Origin: Stomorhina lunata
Lineage: Eukaryota > Arthropoda > Insecta > Diptera > Rhiniidae
Length of the DNA: 64,000 bases
Reading direction: 5' to 3'
Assembly: GCA_933228675.1 (NCBI GenBank)
Contig: OW121741.1
Coordinates: 117,836,069 to 117,900,068 of the forward strand
In this document: positions 38,425-49,985 of the stretch, in pieces
Layout: the number at the start of each line of letters is the position of its first letter
How positions within the stretch are numbered: the first letter of the stretch is position 1
Made by a program: the position numbers and the translations under genes
Notes under the pieces: generated by a model
Told to the model about the DNA's origin: nothing
Seen by the model: the letters and a program-made list of their open reading frames with translations, nothing else
The model's database searches: none

Positions 38425-39078
38425 AAATGTCATCACTTTGGTCTCAGTTTGCTATCTAAAACCATTAAAAGCAATATATAATTTTTTGCACGATTTTCAA
38501 AATCTTCATGCAATAATAGCAAAAAATTATTTTTTGGTGCGCTTTTGCTTTTAGGTGTTAAATGGCAAAAACTCAGTTTACGAGGTAGTTTTTAATTTTT
38601 ATACATATTTGTCATATGTTATACCAATATGGAGCACATAAATGATATATATCAAACGATGCACAACTGATCTACCAATCCTTATCCATTTTTTAGCAAT
38701 TCATTGAGGGGGCCGAAAAATATGCGAAAAAAATTTAAAAGTGCTTAAATTTTGGCAGCCATTAAGTAGTATTTGAAGTGATGAAATTGAAATTTAAAGG
38801 GCAATGGATTCATCCCCCAAGTATGGTGTCTATTTCATAAAATAACGACTGGGTCCAAATGAAACGAAAAAAGAAGATTTTTTTACGTTTTTGAAATTTG
38901 CATGACAATTACGCTAAGAAGTGCAAACTTGCGCCACTAAGATTTTGTGTTCAATATACCTGTAGACTTAGGAGTTCAAATCTGTAATTAGATTTTCCGA
39001 ACACCTAAGAGTACAAAAATTATTCGAGTTGAAATTCGGTTTTACAGGAATTAAAACTGTTTGATTTTTGCCTATATA
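38425..39078 (-). repeat. Unclassified 0.75-kb repeat, copy 2 (inverted)
   Basis: Reverse-complement relative of 33572-34335, ending at GATTTTTGCC against TATATA. It lies wholly inside hAT element 2, so it is either an insertion there or part of that element's body. Its left boundary is not sharp. Confidence 0.65.
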
Positions 39079-39257
39079 TAATGTTTTTTCAAGTATGAAT
39101 TGTTTTATAGTCTTTTGTTCATTGTTTAAGTAAAAATGTTATAAAAAAAGTGTGCGACTTTTTTTTATTGAAAGTGACTTTTTGTGCGACTTTTTTTGCA
39201 AAAAGCGACTTTTTTTGCGACTTTTTCAAATTTGTCAGCGGTAACGCTGAGACTAAT

Positions 39258-39650
39258 ACATATTTCATATTCTAGTTTTTATATTCTGGTTTATATGATA
39301 CCTTATAGTCTTGCTCATGGTCTATATAAACTATACTTTTAACTAAATTAAAATCTAAACTTCAACCATAAACGATACTACTACTGGACTTAGTATTAAA
39401 GTTACTACGAACCAGACTTTTACTAGACTAGATTTTGAACCAGATTGTGAATAGGACTAGTTCATATTCTGCTATTAACTAGATTTTGAACTAGAATATG
39501 AACTATTTTATAAACGTTTTATGAACTAAACTATCACTATACTGTAAACGAGATTATGATCTAGACTATGGACTAGATTTATAACTGAATTATGAGTTAG
39601 ACTAGTTTATAGTCTACTATAAACTGAGATAAATTATGACTAGAGGACTA
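39258..39650. repeat. Degenerate AACTAGATTATGA minisatellite, right piece
   Basis: About 390 bp of permuted words (GAACTAGAATATGAAC, GACTAGATTTATAACTGA, TAGTCTACTATAAACTGA) without a strict period. It continues the array interrupted by hAT element 2. A similar but shorter tract occurs at about 43060-43190. Confidence 0.7.
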
Positions 39651-40255
39651 TCATCTTGGCTTTTGCTATACCCACTTAAAACCAAGGCATATATATTGAA
39701 GGTAATTTCACTTGCTTTCATTAAATTTTAATAAGGGTTTTTGAAGTTTGTATTTCTACGTCATATCAAATATAACGTTACCACATTATAAAAAAGTTTT
39801 TTCTTTTTTTTTTGGAATTTTTTTAAAAAAATGTGTAATGTGACAATATAAATTATACATAAACAAAAGCTACATTTTTTTCAAAAAGTGGAATTATTAC
39901 GTTTTGTTGCGAACGTATGCAAATAGTAATAGGTCTATGATGTCGTCCTCTGGATATCTTTGATATAACAGCAAATTATTATTGCAAGAAACAAAATTGT
40001 TAATTACATTTACCTTGAAAATATCTTCATTTAAGAATTTTTATTAAAAATTTTTAATTATTTTATTATCGCCAATTTTTGACGTTAATGATCTCGGGAT
40101 TTTTGTTATTTGGTAATATAATTAAAGAGCCAATTACAGATTATTTTAATGAATTAAATCTTATAAGTTATATTATAAGTGAATAAACACAATGTATAAT
40201 TTAGTTTACAATAAAATTTTAAATTAAGCGATATTTAATTTGATCACTTTTACAT
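39651..40255. other. AT-rich spacer with no recognisable gene
   Basis: Non-repetitive AT-rich sequence downstream of the Rpn1 pseudogene. No poly-A tract directly follows the pseudogene on its coding strand. Confidence 0.55.
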
Positions 40256-40950
40256 TACAAAGTTCCATAATCGGTGATAGTGTTATATATTCTTCTGTGT
40301 CAATTCGGCACGTTCTTCCGTAGTACCAACGCAATTGATTATAAGTTTCATCGAAAGTAGAATACGGGCCTGCATGTCAGGCACCAAGCAGTACCGATAA
40401 TGACTGCTACCCAAAATGAGGTTTTTAACATCTAACAAAGATACCTAAGTGACCATAAAGGCAGACACAGCCATGGGATTTATCAATTGACGATCACTGT
40501 GATAGGGCTTAAAGTAAGTGTACTCTTGACCACATGAGTTTAAAACTGAGCGATACGAACCATAAGAGGTGAATGATATTAGGCCAATTGGCGCAAAATA
40601 ACAGCCAAACGATCATTATTAGAGCCAGCACCAACGAGACCCATTGCGAAGATGGCATTGTGACCTACTCAGCATCTTAAAACTTAAACTCAAAACTTAC
40701 TCAAGGTATCTAAAATATTAAGTCAGGCAATGGTACAGATCGTCTTATACAGGGCTCGCAATAGCGCAAAGATTGCCAAACGAACGGTAAGCCATCTCAG
40801 CATCAATATCTTCTCCCATGGCACATAATAGTTTGCAGCAAAAATTCAGTAATTTCTGCATTGCCGGAACCTACACCAATTACAAACAATGACGATGCAC
40901 TTAAATCCATAATTTCTACGCTGGGAGTTGATTTGCAATTGTGAGAGAAA
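40256..40950 (-). pseudogene. Rpn1: Rpn1 (26S proteasome non-ATPase subunit 2) pseudogene
   Basis: Read on the minus strand, shifting frames recover segments in the order found in Rpn1/PSMD2, the toroidal scaffold of the proteasome base. They are DLSASS..GSGNAEITEFLLQT, then MGEDIDAEMAYRSFGNL, RYCEPCIRRSVPLP, LNILDTLSKF, HNAIFAMGLVGAGSNNDRLA with VILRQLA, YHSDRQLINPMAVSA, SLLDVKNLILGSSHY, and finally ERAEL and EYITLSPIME. The functional protein has close counterparts of these, through the PC repeats to near the C-terminus. Stops, frameshifts and at least two internal deletions (after LLQT and before ERAEL) make it non-functional, and the N-terminal half is absent. No introns interrupt the homology, which suggests a processed copy, but no poly-A tail or target duplication was seen. 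Its base composition is visibly less AT-rich than its neighbours. Confidence 0.88.
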
Positions 40951-40963
40951 AAATTTATTTTTA

Positions 40964-41074
40964 TGTATAAAATTATATTTTAAATTTTCAAAATTTTAAA
41001 ATGAATTTCTGAAACTTCAAATGGTCCCTGCGACTTCAATATCGGATATATGTTTTTTTCCTTAATACCTATAA
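40964..41074 (+). repeat. 110-bp direct repeat, copy 1
   Basis: Near-identical to 41765-41875; the shared stretch runs from TTATATTTTAAATTTTC through GGTCCCTGCGACTTCAATAT to TACCTAT. The copies are separated by about 800 bp. The origin is unknown. Confidence 0.85.
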
Positions 41075-41764
41075 TCAAGATATATGCACACGGTAGTTCC
41101 ATTGTCACTTTTAAACTTAAAAATCACTATCTGACATATATAAGGATTATGACATTTGTGAAAAAATAAAGCTACCATATATGTTTGGATTTGTTTACAA
41201 TTTTGTAAATATTGAATATTTGTGAAGCATATTGTTTTTTTAATTTAAATCATGATTTAAATTATTTTTCTTCAATATAAATATCAAAAAAAATAATTAA
41301 ATATTGAATTTAAGAGAGATTGGAGCATAGAGGAACACTCCTGGAGAACCATTTTAACAATTACAAGGTCAAAAATATGTTTATAATGAAATACAAATTG
41401 GATGCCGCTCGATATTCAAAGATGTTGAGGAATGTAAAAAATCTTCTTAACAAAACCTGATTTGGAACCAATTTTTAGTATGCCACCAATTCAAAGAAGA
41501 ATAGTTGGAAGATATGTCATCTTAGTCATGAATCGTTAGAATAATATCCTTCCAATCTTTAAGAAATTGGATTCAAATTGTGTTTGGATAATTTTTTTCG
41601 TTAACATCATTACACATTTTAAACAAAACTTCTTCAAATAAAAAGCAATATTTTTAAAAAGTGGCAATGTTTTTTCAAATGTAGATATAAAAATTAAACT
41701 TCAAAAATCCTTATTAAAAATTTAGTAAGACTATTGGAACTACCTTGTACTTGTATCATGCCTA
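41075..41764. other. AT-rich interval between the two direct repeats
   Basis: No gene was recognised. The segment from about 41320 has a somewhat higher GC content but carries stops in all frames examined. Confidence 0.5.
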
Positions 41765-41875
41765 TAATTATATTTTAAATTTTCAAAATTTTAAAATGAA
41801 TTTCTGAAACTTCAAATGGTCCCTGCGACTTCAATATCGGATATATGTTTTTTTCCTTTATACCTATCAATATAG
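41765..41875 (+). repeat. 110-bp direct repeat, copy 2
   Basis: Second copy of the segment at 40964-41074, with only a few differences near its right edge. Confidence 0.85.
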
Positions 41876-42035
41876 TTAATCAAAATTGTATTTAATATGT
41901 GTAGTCATTATATACTATCCTACATTATTTCTCTAAGAACTAGTAAAATAATGTTAAACTGTTAGATAAGAAGATACACATGGGATAAAATGTATTTAAA
42001 TTTTTACACATAACTCATATTGTAGGCGCACCGAC

Positions 42036-42925
42036 ATTTTCATATAAAAATTTTCAAAAAATTGAGTTTTAGTACGAATTTTGAAAATTTTTTTAGTGAT
42101 CACAGATTTTGCCCCAAATTGCTCTATCTCTTCTAGTTTCCAAGGAAATCGAAGTTTTATATTTTCATATAAAAATTTTAAAAAAATTGGGTTTTAGTAC
42201 GAATTTTGAAAATTTTTTTAGTGATCACAGATTTTGGCCAAAATTGCTCTATCTCTTCTAGTTTCCAAGGAAATCGAAGTTTTATATTTTCATATAAAAA
42301 TTTTCAAAAAATTGGGTTTTAGTACGAATTTTGAAAATTTTTTTAGTGATCACAGATTTTGGCCAAAATTGCTCTATCTCTTCTAGTTTCCAAGGAAATC
42401 GAAGTTTTATATTTTCATATAAAAATTTTCAAAAAATTGGGTTTTAGTACGAATTTTGAAAATTTTTTTAGTGATCACAGATTTTGGCCCAAATTGCTCT
42501 ATCTCTTCTAGTTTCCAAGGAAATCGAAGTTTTATATTTTCATATAAAAATTTTCAAAAAATTGGGTTTTAGTACGAATTTTGAAAATTTTTTTAGTGAT
42601 CACAGATTTTGCCCCAAATTGCTCTATCTCTTCTAGTTTCCAAGGAAATCGAAGTTTTATATTTTCATATACAAATTTTCAAAAAATTGGGTTTTAGCAC
42701 GAATTTTGAAAATTTTTTTAGTGATCACAGATTTTGCCCCAAATTGCTCTATCTCTTCTAGTTTCCAAGGAAATCGAAGTTTTATATTTTCATATAAAAA
42801 TTTTCAAAAAATTGGGTTTTAGTACGAATTTTGAAAATTTTTTTAGTGATCACAGATTTTGCCCCAAATTGCTCTATCTCTTCTAGTTTCCAAGGAAATC
42901 GAAGTTTTATATTTTCATATAAAAA
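42036..42925 (+). repeat. 125-bp tandem repeat, seven copies
   Basis: Exact 125-bp spacing of GCTCTATCTCTTCTAGTTTC at 42121, 42246, 42371, 42496, 42621 and onward, with one to three substitutions per unit. Each unit has inverted arms AAAAATTTTCAAAA and AATTTTGAAAATTTTT around GGTTTTAGTACG, plus the palindrome GTGATCAC. The low divergence indicates a recent expansion. No coding potential. Confidence 0.96.
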
Positions 42926-44686
42926 AGGGAAAACTTAACATAATATGGTAGCTTTATTTTTATTGAAATGTCAGAACCCTTAAAACTGTCAGAAAGTGAA
43001 ATTAAATTTAGTAACCTGAAGTAGAATTACCTTCATTATAATCTACCTTGCTTAAAACTAAACTTTGAAATAAATTATGAATTAAACTAGTAAATAGTCT
43101 ACTTTAAACTGGATAGTGATTTAAAAGGATAACTAGATTATAAACTAAATAACAAAGTATAGTAATGTTAGACTATTACTAATAGAATAAGCAATCAAAT
43201 ACGAGTTTTCCTCAAATTTATAAATTTTGATTTTAATTTGTAAATTACACGCCTTTTACATATGCCTTGTGTAATATTTTTTTTTTCTTTTATTTGAAAA
43301 TTTTACATTCATTTTTAAATTTGAAACTTACACACACGTGTGTAAGTGAATTTGCTGCTGGTGCCACATCTATTATTTTGGATTACAAACATTGTCTCGC
43401 GTAGACAGAGACCAACCAGCGAATCAACCAAACCAACGACCAAACTCATCAAACCAAATAAATTTTGTACTAAAAGTAGCCACATTGTCAGTTGGCCAAA
43501 AACTGAAAGAACAACAAAAATAATAATAAATTTTTTATTAGTGTGGTTGTAGGAAAAAACAACAACAATAGCAAAAGTAGAACAAAAAAGAAAATCTATA
43601 AACACTTAAATATGTATCGATGGATGGGACAATGTCAACGTTTTGCTTGTTTTTGTTCAGAAAAAAAGTTACCAAACGTAATAAACATTAATAAATTTAC
43701 CAATACATTTATATAATACCCATGTTAAAAAAGTATTGATCAATACACAGACATATATATTTACATACATACATACCTACTTATGTATGTACATATGTAA
43801 GTGGATATGTAAGCATATAAATATTAATACACGTGTTGGTGTATTTTTCAATGTTGCGCCATTTGAAATGAAATATTCGTGGTCAATTTAAATTTTCGAT
43901 TTTTGTTTTACAATAAATTGATTTTTGTTTTTCAGTTGTTCTTTTGCCTTTTTAAATCTGTTTGTTTTTTACAATTTCTTTATTTTAAATATATTTCCTT
44001 GGGTATCGAACGTAAGAAGTAAAAAAAGTTTTTTTTTTAGGTTTTAATGTTTATGTTTACTTTTCGTTGTTTTTTTTACTTCTTTTGTTGAGTAACTTTT
44101 TTGTTTTATTTGTTCTTGATACCATTTTTTAACTGTCATCGAACGTCATTGATTAATATAAAATTTCCTTGTTACTTTTTGTTGCTGTTGTTGTACGTTA
44201 GAAACGGGTAATTAAATTTTTCTTTTTATACGCAATTTGATAAATGATGGCGTATGAGTGATATTTACGAGAGTTGTGTGATGAGTTCAACAATGAAATA
44301 TTTTACATTGGCCTATTTTTCTTTTCAACTATTGAATTTTTTTATCAATACTCATATAATTTTATCACTATTGTAAAATTTTAAACGTTTTGCAAGTTTT
44401 AGATTAGAAAATTTTTATCAATTATTAATTTTCTAAAGAAACTGAGAACTAAATTTCCTTTCTAACAAATAAAAAATTCGAAAAATTAATAAATTTATTT
44501 TTTAGCAATTCAAATCCAAAATTTTATGTTCTTGTTGACATTTCTAAGGATATTATGAAAAAAATTACTACATTTCAAAATTCTTAGTACTAATTAAAAT
44601 TTTTGTAAAACACTTTAAGATGAATATTTAGATTTGAAAACTCCTATCAAATGCCCAAATGTTATAGAAAAAACAAATGAAAAAAC
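42926..44686. other. Spacer with no recognisable gene
   Basis: Mostly AT-rich. A less AT-rich patch at about 43325-43510 contains ACACACGTGTGT (an E-box palindrome CACGTG) and open frames on both strands (43315-43605 minus; 43346-43552 plus) that overlap and match nothing known. CATA microsatellite pieces lie at about 43765-43800. Confidence 0.5.
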
Positions 44687-45165
44687 AAGTAAGAAAAGCT
44701 ATAGTCGGTCGAGCTGACTATATGATACCCTTCACTACTAAGGTCAAATATAGACTAACAATTAGACAAGTTTTTCTTAAGTTCTAAAGAGATTTAAGTA
44801 GATTTATGTCATATCCGGCTAATTATATGATATGGGAGCTTGGATATGGGATTGTGGATCGATTGTTACCAAACTTCGGTTATCGATTTCCATATTCAAA
44901 ATATTTATGTGTTAGTATTAAAACGTAATTATCTTTAGATTTATTTATACGAATTTTTGTGCTTTATGGTTATTTAAACGACTTTTGAGAATTTGTCTTG
45001 TTTGGGAGGTATGGTCAAGTATGGGCCGATTCCTACAAAATTAGGTGCAATGATTAAGGTTACCATAGGCAATATTTAAGCTGAATATTATTAAAATATA
45101 ATTACATTTGTACCTGTTAAGGTCTAAAAACCCTATTTCGGGAAGATATCCCTATGGGAGGTATA
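44687..45165 (-). mobile_element. DINE-like element D3, minus orientation
   Basis: Begins with AACAAGTAAGAAAAGCTATA, the reverse complement of the D2 3' end, followed by GATACCCTTCAC. Further in it carries TGGTCAAGTATGGGCCGATT and the CCTACAAAATTAGGTGCA words that match D2 in inverse. It is more diverged than D2, and its 5' end is missing after about 45165. Confidence 0.75.
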
Positions 45166-45299
45166 TGAAATTTTCATATTGAAAATTTAACTGAGGCATG
45201 AGTTTAATATAGAAAAATTGATTGTGGGAAATGTTTTCATTAGAAAAGTTGAGTGGAAAAGTTTTAAAAAAAGAGTAAAGTTATGAGGGAAGAATTTAC

Positions 45300-46230
45300 A
45301 TATGGGCAAATCCGAAAAATGTTAAACCAAGGACAAAATTTTAAAACTGTCAAAATCGCGTATTTGTATTTATGGAAATTAACCATATATTGATCGTTTA
45401 GAATATATATTGGATACAATTTTTGATTGCTCTCTTCGTTAACGGCAGATCTTTATTTGCAACTATCTCGAATTTTTATACATTTTTTAAAATAATAAGT
45501 TTTTTAAAAGTTCATAAAAATAGCAAAAACATACATTTAGGTATCGAGTTTCAGTCAGGACAAGTCTGCTTAATTTTATACAATTAAATGTAAAAGACCC
45601 CATCAAAAGTAATTGGAGTGATATAAATAACGTTAAGTAAAAAAGGCTCACAGTGTGTAGCGTCCGTCACAGAAATAAAGGTTTTTTAATTTGACTAGTG
45701 CAATTTTTCTTTTTCTCCAATGCAACATATGGTACGTAAAGAGAACTTTTAGTATACTTTACATTATGCTGAAAATAAACAAATAAAACCATTATTTTCA
45801 CTGATTAAAGAATCCTTAAAAAATATGAAATATGAGTTTTTTCTAATAAAAAACATTGAAGTAAAAACTGTATCGTCCGTCACGTAGCGTCAACAGTTGT
45901 ATTTGCATTTGTTTTATTACTATGACCGATTTGATAAAAATTACAGAAACACGTGTTGAAAAAAAGTCACTTACATTTTTTGTAGCGTCCGTCACAGCAC
46001 TTTAAAAGGGAATATCTTTTTCCCCCAAAAAAAAGTATTTAAATTAACAAATGCCAATCGAAAGAGCAATCGATGGGCTGTAATTCTCCGGAATCTGTGC
46101 AAAGATATCTCATGTAAAATGACAATGGGATTCATTTATTACTATGACCGATTTTATAAAAATTACAGAAACACGTGTTGAAAAAAAGTCACTTCCATGT
46201 TTTGTAGCGTCCATCACATTCGATTTTTCT
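45300..46230 (-). repeat. GTGACGGACGCT-box repeat, copy 2 (inverted)
   Basis: Aligns in inverse with 24579-25096 and 27288-27690 as one continuous block, which shows the uninterrupted form of the family. Boxes read on plus as GTAGCGTCCGTCAC at about 45657, 45870, 45981 and 46203. A sub-segment of about 90 bp (ACTATGACCGATTT through AAAAAAAGTCACTT) is directly duplicated at 45919 and 46141. No coding frame was seen. Confidence 0.78.
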
Positions 46231-46793
46231 CAAAAAGTATAGAGATCATCCTGGAACCAAAATATGAGTCTATGCCAAATTTCACAAAATTGGCTTTGAA
46301 GTTACCACCTGCACATTAGGGTGACAATTTTTTGTATGTAAGAAAATTTTTGTTCGAATTTTATGGCTTTTTCAACGGAATATTATGACACTAGGTCTAA
46401 AACTTTAGTTCTGAAAACTTGGGCCAAATCGGACAACGATCTATGGGCGCGCATCGGGTCTAAAGTTTAAGAGTCCACTTGTATGGTTTTTGAGAAATTT
46501 CAACTAAAAATAAACACTATTTAAAAGAAAAAAATAATGGATTATTAAAAAAACTAACACAGCTTGATTTGAAATAGTTAAAAATCTATTAAGTAGTTTT
46601 GCAGTTATTCCGATTTCCCCCGAAAATTGAAAACGATAAGGATAAGGATATGCAACAAAATTTTTTTGTATATTGGATATTGGTAACATTTTTGATAATG
46701 GTTTGACGGTTGACTGTAGTTTGTTCGACGAGTAAAATTTTTATTTTGTTTGGATACCCTACTACCACCAATGAGCACTTTCGCCCTCTAAAA
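46231..46793. other. Spacer with no recognisable gene
   Basis: Moderately AT-rich. Short overlapping minus frames (46504-46689 and 46589-46771) are not convincing. It could be the 3' part of the decayed retrotransposon next to it, but I cannot show that. Confidence 0.45.
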
Positions 46794-47069
46794 TCAAGTT
46801 TGTTGAGTCCGATGGGGTTGTACGGCGCCCAAGGTAAACAGACTTGCCATTCGGGAAACGTTTTCTAATGTATAGCGCAACTGTCTATAATATTGATCCT
46901 GAAATTTAGCTTCTTGTCCAGGATATAGATTTTCGAACTTAGTCTTGCTTGGATTTACGACAAGACCGTTATTGTCCGCCCATTTCGCCAAAGTGGGAAG
47001 AGCACTATGAAAGACCTCTCTCGTCCTGATCAAAAATCTGGTCATAAGTTTGTTTACTTCAAATGACAA
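46794..47069 (-). pseudogene. Non-LTR retrotransposon reverse transcriptase remnant
   Basis: A 91-codon frame whose centre reads LPTLAKWADNNGLVVNPSKT. It matches the segment downstream of the catalytic FADD box in reverse transcriptases of non-LTR (LINE/jockey-type) retrotransposons, where an alanine/leucine helix, a W and then GL-VNPSKTE are characteristic. The rest of the domain, including the catalytic aspartates, is missing upstream, and the part after KTK is poorly conserved. This is a dead fragment. Which clade it came from cannot be told from this piece. Confidence 0.7.
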
Positions 47070-47985
47070 ATATTACCAATTTTATTTTCTATTCCATACA
47101 AACACACACAAACAGGATGTTTGGAATAGGTTTGTAAATGTATGAGCTAATTTTGGTTTCCTCTCATTCCTTGCGGTCTTTTTTGTATTTTTCTACGAAA
47201 CAAAATTACAACATTTGTAATTATAAAGTAAATAGAATTCTATTTTATTTTTTTTTTTTTGCTTTTTGTCATGTCTTTTTTTTCTTGTTTTTATACAAAA
47301 TAATGAGAAGCCCATCAATTTAACAAAATTATAGTACTAAGACCTTTTTATATGTACGAGTATATTACATATTTACATACATACATACGTATGTTCTAAT
47401 GTATTTAATATTTGTTTTGCTTATCTAATTTAATAATGTATTCATTACATTTTGTGGGCGGAAGTCAGCAAAAATAAAGGGGAGGGGTAATGTTGATAGC
47501 ATGGAGGGGTGTTAAAATGCAAGTATTTTTTTGCTAGTGTGAGTAAATTTATGTAAAAATTGTTACATCACTCGGCAAAAACAAAAAGGAAAAAAAAAAT
47601 GAAATTAAATAAAATAAAATATGTGTGTAAAAATCCTTGAAATGTGGCCACAATTTTGTGGTCTATTTGTTAATAGTTCGAAATGAAAATGTGTAAATGA
47701 TTAGTCTGAATTTTTGTGTTTATGTGGGTATGTATTTGTATGAGTGAAATAAGAGAGAAGGCATTGAAAGTTAATTAAAGGAAAATTAGACATTTCTATT
47801 ATGTTGGATGACGACAATAATTCTGTTTATAGAATTTTACATTGAATTATATGATTGTAGGTTTTTTAGTTGGTGAAATCATTAAAAGTTTTACCAGCGC
47901 TTCTAAATTTTGGATGGAGATGTTAACAGTTTAAAATATTATTACAATGGAAAAACAATTTTGAACTGCTAAGTTGTTCTAAAAC
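47070..47985. other. AT-rich spacer with no recognisable gene
   Basis: T-rich sequence with short CATA microsatellite pieces at about 47378-47395. No supported feature. Confidence 0.55.
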
Positions 47986-48500
47986 TTGTAACTCGGCCAA
48001 AAATGGATGACTGATGAAAAAAAATTGCTTAGTTATCTTGAACTGCTGAGTCATTCTAATACTTATGAGTCATCTTAAAACTGATGAGTCATCCTAAAAA
48101 TACTGAGTCATCTTAAAACAAAAAACTGCTTAGTTATCTTGAACTGCAGAGTCATCCTAAAACTACTGAGTCATCTTAAAACTGCAGAGTCATCCTAAAA
48201 CTACTGAGTCATCTTAAAACTGCAGAGTCATCCTAAAACTACTGAGTCATCTTAAAACTGCAGAGTCATCCTAAAACTGCCTATCATTCCAAAACTGTGT
48301 AATCATCTTATAATGCTGAGTCATTGTTATTCATCAACTGCTGAGTCATCCTAAAACTGAGTCATTATACAACAGCAGAGTCATCCTAAATCTCCTGACT
48401 CATCTCAAAATTGCTAACTAATTTCAAAATGCTGAGTCATCCTAAAACTGAGTTATTCTTCAGATTCTGAGTCATCCTAAAACCGAGTCATTTTTCAAAA
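47986..48500. repeat. 19/38-bp TGAGTCATC minisatellite
   Basis: Tandem 19-bp units, most regular at 48145-48275, where CTACTGAGTCATCTTAAAA alternates with CTGCAGAGTCATCCTAAAA to give a 38-bp dimer. The edges are degenerate. About a dozen units contain TGAGTCA exactly and one contains TGACTCA. Confidence 0.92.
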
Positions 48501-48529
48501 AAATAAAAAAAATATTTTAAAACGTAAAA

Positions 48530-49985
48530 TTTTCTACAGAAAAAGCCTTTATTATAAAAAAAATTTCTATAGGAAATTTTTTCATAATGAAAAAAATTTA
48601 TAGTAAATAAAAAAAAATATATAATAAATTTTTTCGTTTTAAAAATTTTTATAGAAAATTTTTCGTTTTATAAAATTTTCTATAGAAAATTTTTCGTTTT
48701 ATAAAATTTTCTATAGAAAATTTTTCGTTTTATAAAATTTTCTATAGAAAATTTTTCGTTTTATAAAATTTTCTATAGAAAATTTTTCGTTTTATAAAAT
48801 TTTCTATAGAAAATTTTTCGTTTTATAAAATTTTCTATAGAAAATTTTTCGTTTTATAAAATTTTCTATAGAAAATTTTTCGTTTTATAAAATTTTCTAT
48901 AGAAAATTTTTCGTTTTATAAAATTTTCTATAGAGAATTTTTCGTTTTATAAAATTTTCTATAGAAAATTTTTCGTTTTATAAAATTTTCTATAGAAAAT
49001 TTTTCGTTTTATAAAATTTTCTATAGAAAATTTTTCGTTTTATAAAATTTTCTATAGAAAATTTTTCGTTTTATAAAATTTTCTATAGAAAATTTTTCGT
49101 TTTATAAAATTTTCTATAGCAAATTTTTCGTTTTATAAAATTTTCTATAGAAAATTTTTCGTTTTATAAAATTTTCTATAGAAAATTTTTCGTTTTATAA
49201 AATTTTCTATAGAAAATTTTTCGTTTTATAAAATTTTCTATAGAAAATTTTTCGTTTTATAAAATTTTCTATAGAAAATTTTTCGTTTTATAAAATTTTC
49301 TATAGAAAATTTTTCGTTTTATAAAATTTTCTATAGAAAATTTTTCGTTTTATAAAATTTTCTATAGAAAATTTTTCGTTTTATAAAATTTTCTATAGAA
49401 AATTTTTCGTTTTATAAAATTTTCTATAGAAAATTTTTCGTTTTATAAAATTTTCTATAGAAAATTTTTCGTTTTATAAAATTTTCTATAGAAAATTTTT
49501 CGTTTTATAAAATTTTCTATAGAAAATTTTTCGTTTTATAAAATTTTCTATAGAAAAATTTTCGTTTTATAAAATTTTCTATAGAAAATTTTTCGTTTTA
49601 TAAAATTTTCTATAGAAAATATTTCGTTTTATAAAATTTTCTACAAAAATTTTTCGTTTTACAAAATCTATAGAAAATTAAAAGTAAAATTTTCTATAGA
49701 AAATTTAAACTAAAATTTTCTATACAAACATTTTTGAAAGGAAAAATTTTAAACAAAAACTTTCTATCAAAAATTTTATAAAACGGAAAATTTTCGTTGT
49801 AAATTTTCAATAGAAAATTTTTGTTTTAAATTTTCTATGGAAAATTTGTCATTTTAAATTTTCTATAGAAAATTTTCGTTTTAGATTTTCTATAAAAAAT
49901 TTCAATTTTTCTTTTGAAAATATTTAACTTATTTTTTTTTATAAAAAATTTTCTATGGAGAATTTTTGTTTTAAAAAATTTTATT
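48530..49985. repeat. 31-bp palindromic satellite
   Basis: The core 48640-49650 holds about 33 copies of a 31-bp unit made of a perfect 22-bp palindrome (AAAATTTTCTA followed by its inverse) plus TCGTTTTAT. Phase is held over 30 units from 48661 to 49591. Both flanks (48530-48640 and 49650-49985) are decayed forms of the same unit. The palindrome centre CTATAG is shared with the arrays at 1-2035 and 50880-54115. Confidence 0.95.

Larger units (their letters stand above)
37645..39249. mobile_element. Nonautonomous hAT-type element 2
   Basis: Inverted ends CAGCGTTACCG (left) and CGGTAACGCTG (right), perfect over 11 bp, with an exact 8-bp target-site duplication AGACTAAT at 37637-37644 and 39250-39257. 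Both subterminal regions are rich in TGCGACTTTTT repeats in both orientations, typical of hAT transposase-binding sites. The 1605-bp span includes retroposon copy B (37827-38380) and a 0.65-kb segment (38425-39078) that is an inverted relative of 33572-34335. No transposase remains. Confidence 0.93.

Noticed and set aside
33572..39078. One 5.5-kb transposon with very long (0.7-kb) inverted terminal repeats enclosing the transposase
   Set aside because: The right arm lies wholly inside a hAT-type element that has its own ends and 8-bp duplication, and the transposase gene has its own close-in inverted repeats and TA flanks. The arms are two separate copies of a repeat.
43315..43605. 96-codon minus frame with hydrophobic N-terminus as a membrane protein gene
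   Set aside because: It overlaps an antisense frame of similar length, shows no family resemblance, and T-rich DNA read this way is hydrophobic by composition.
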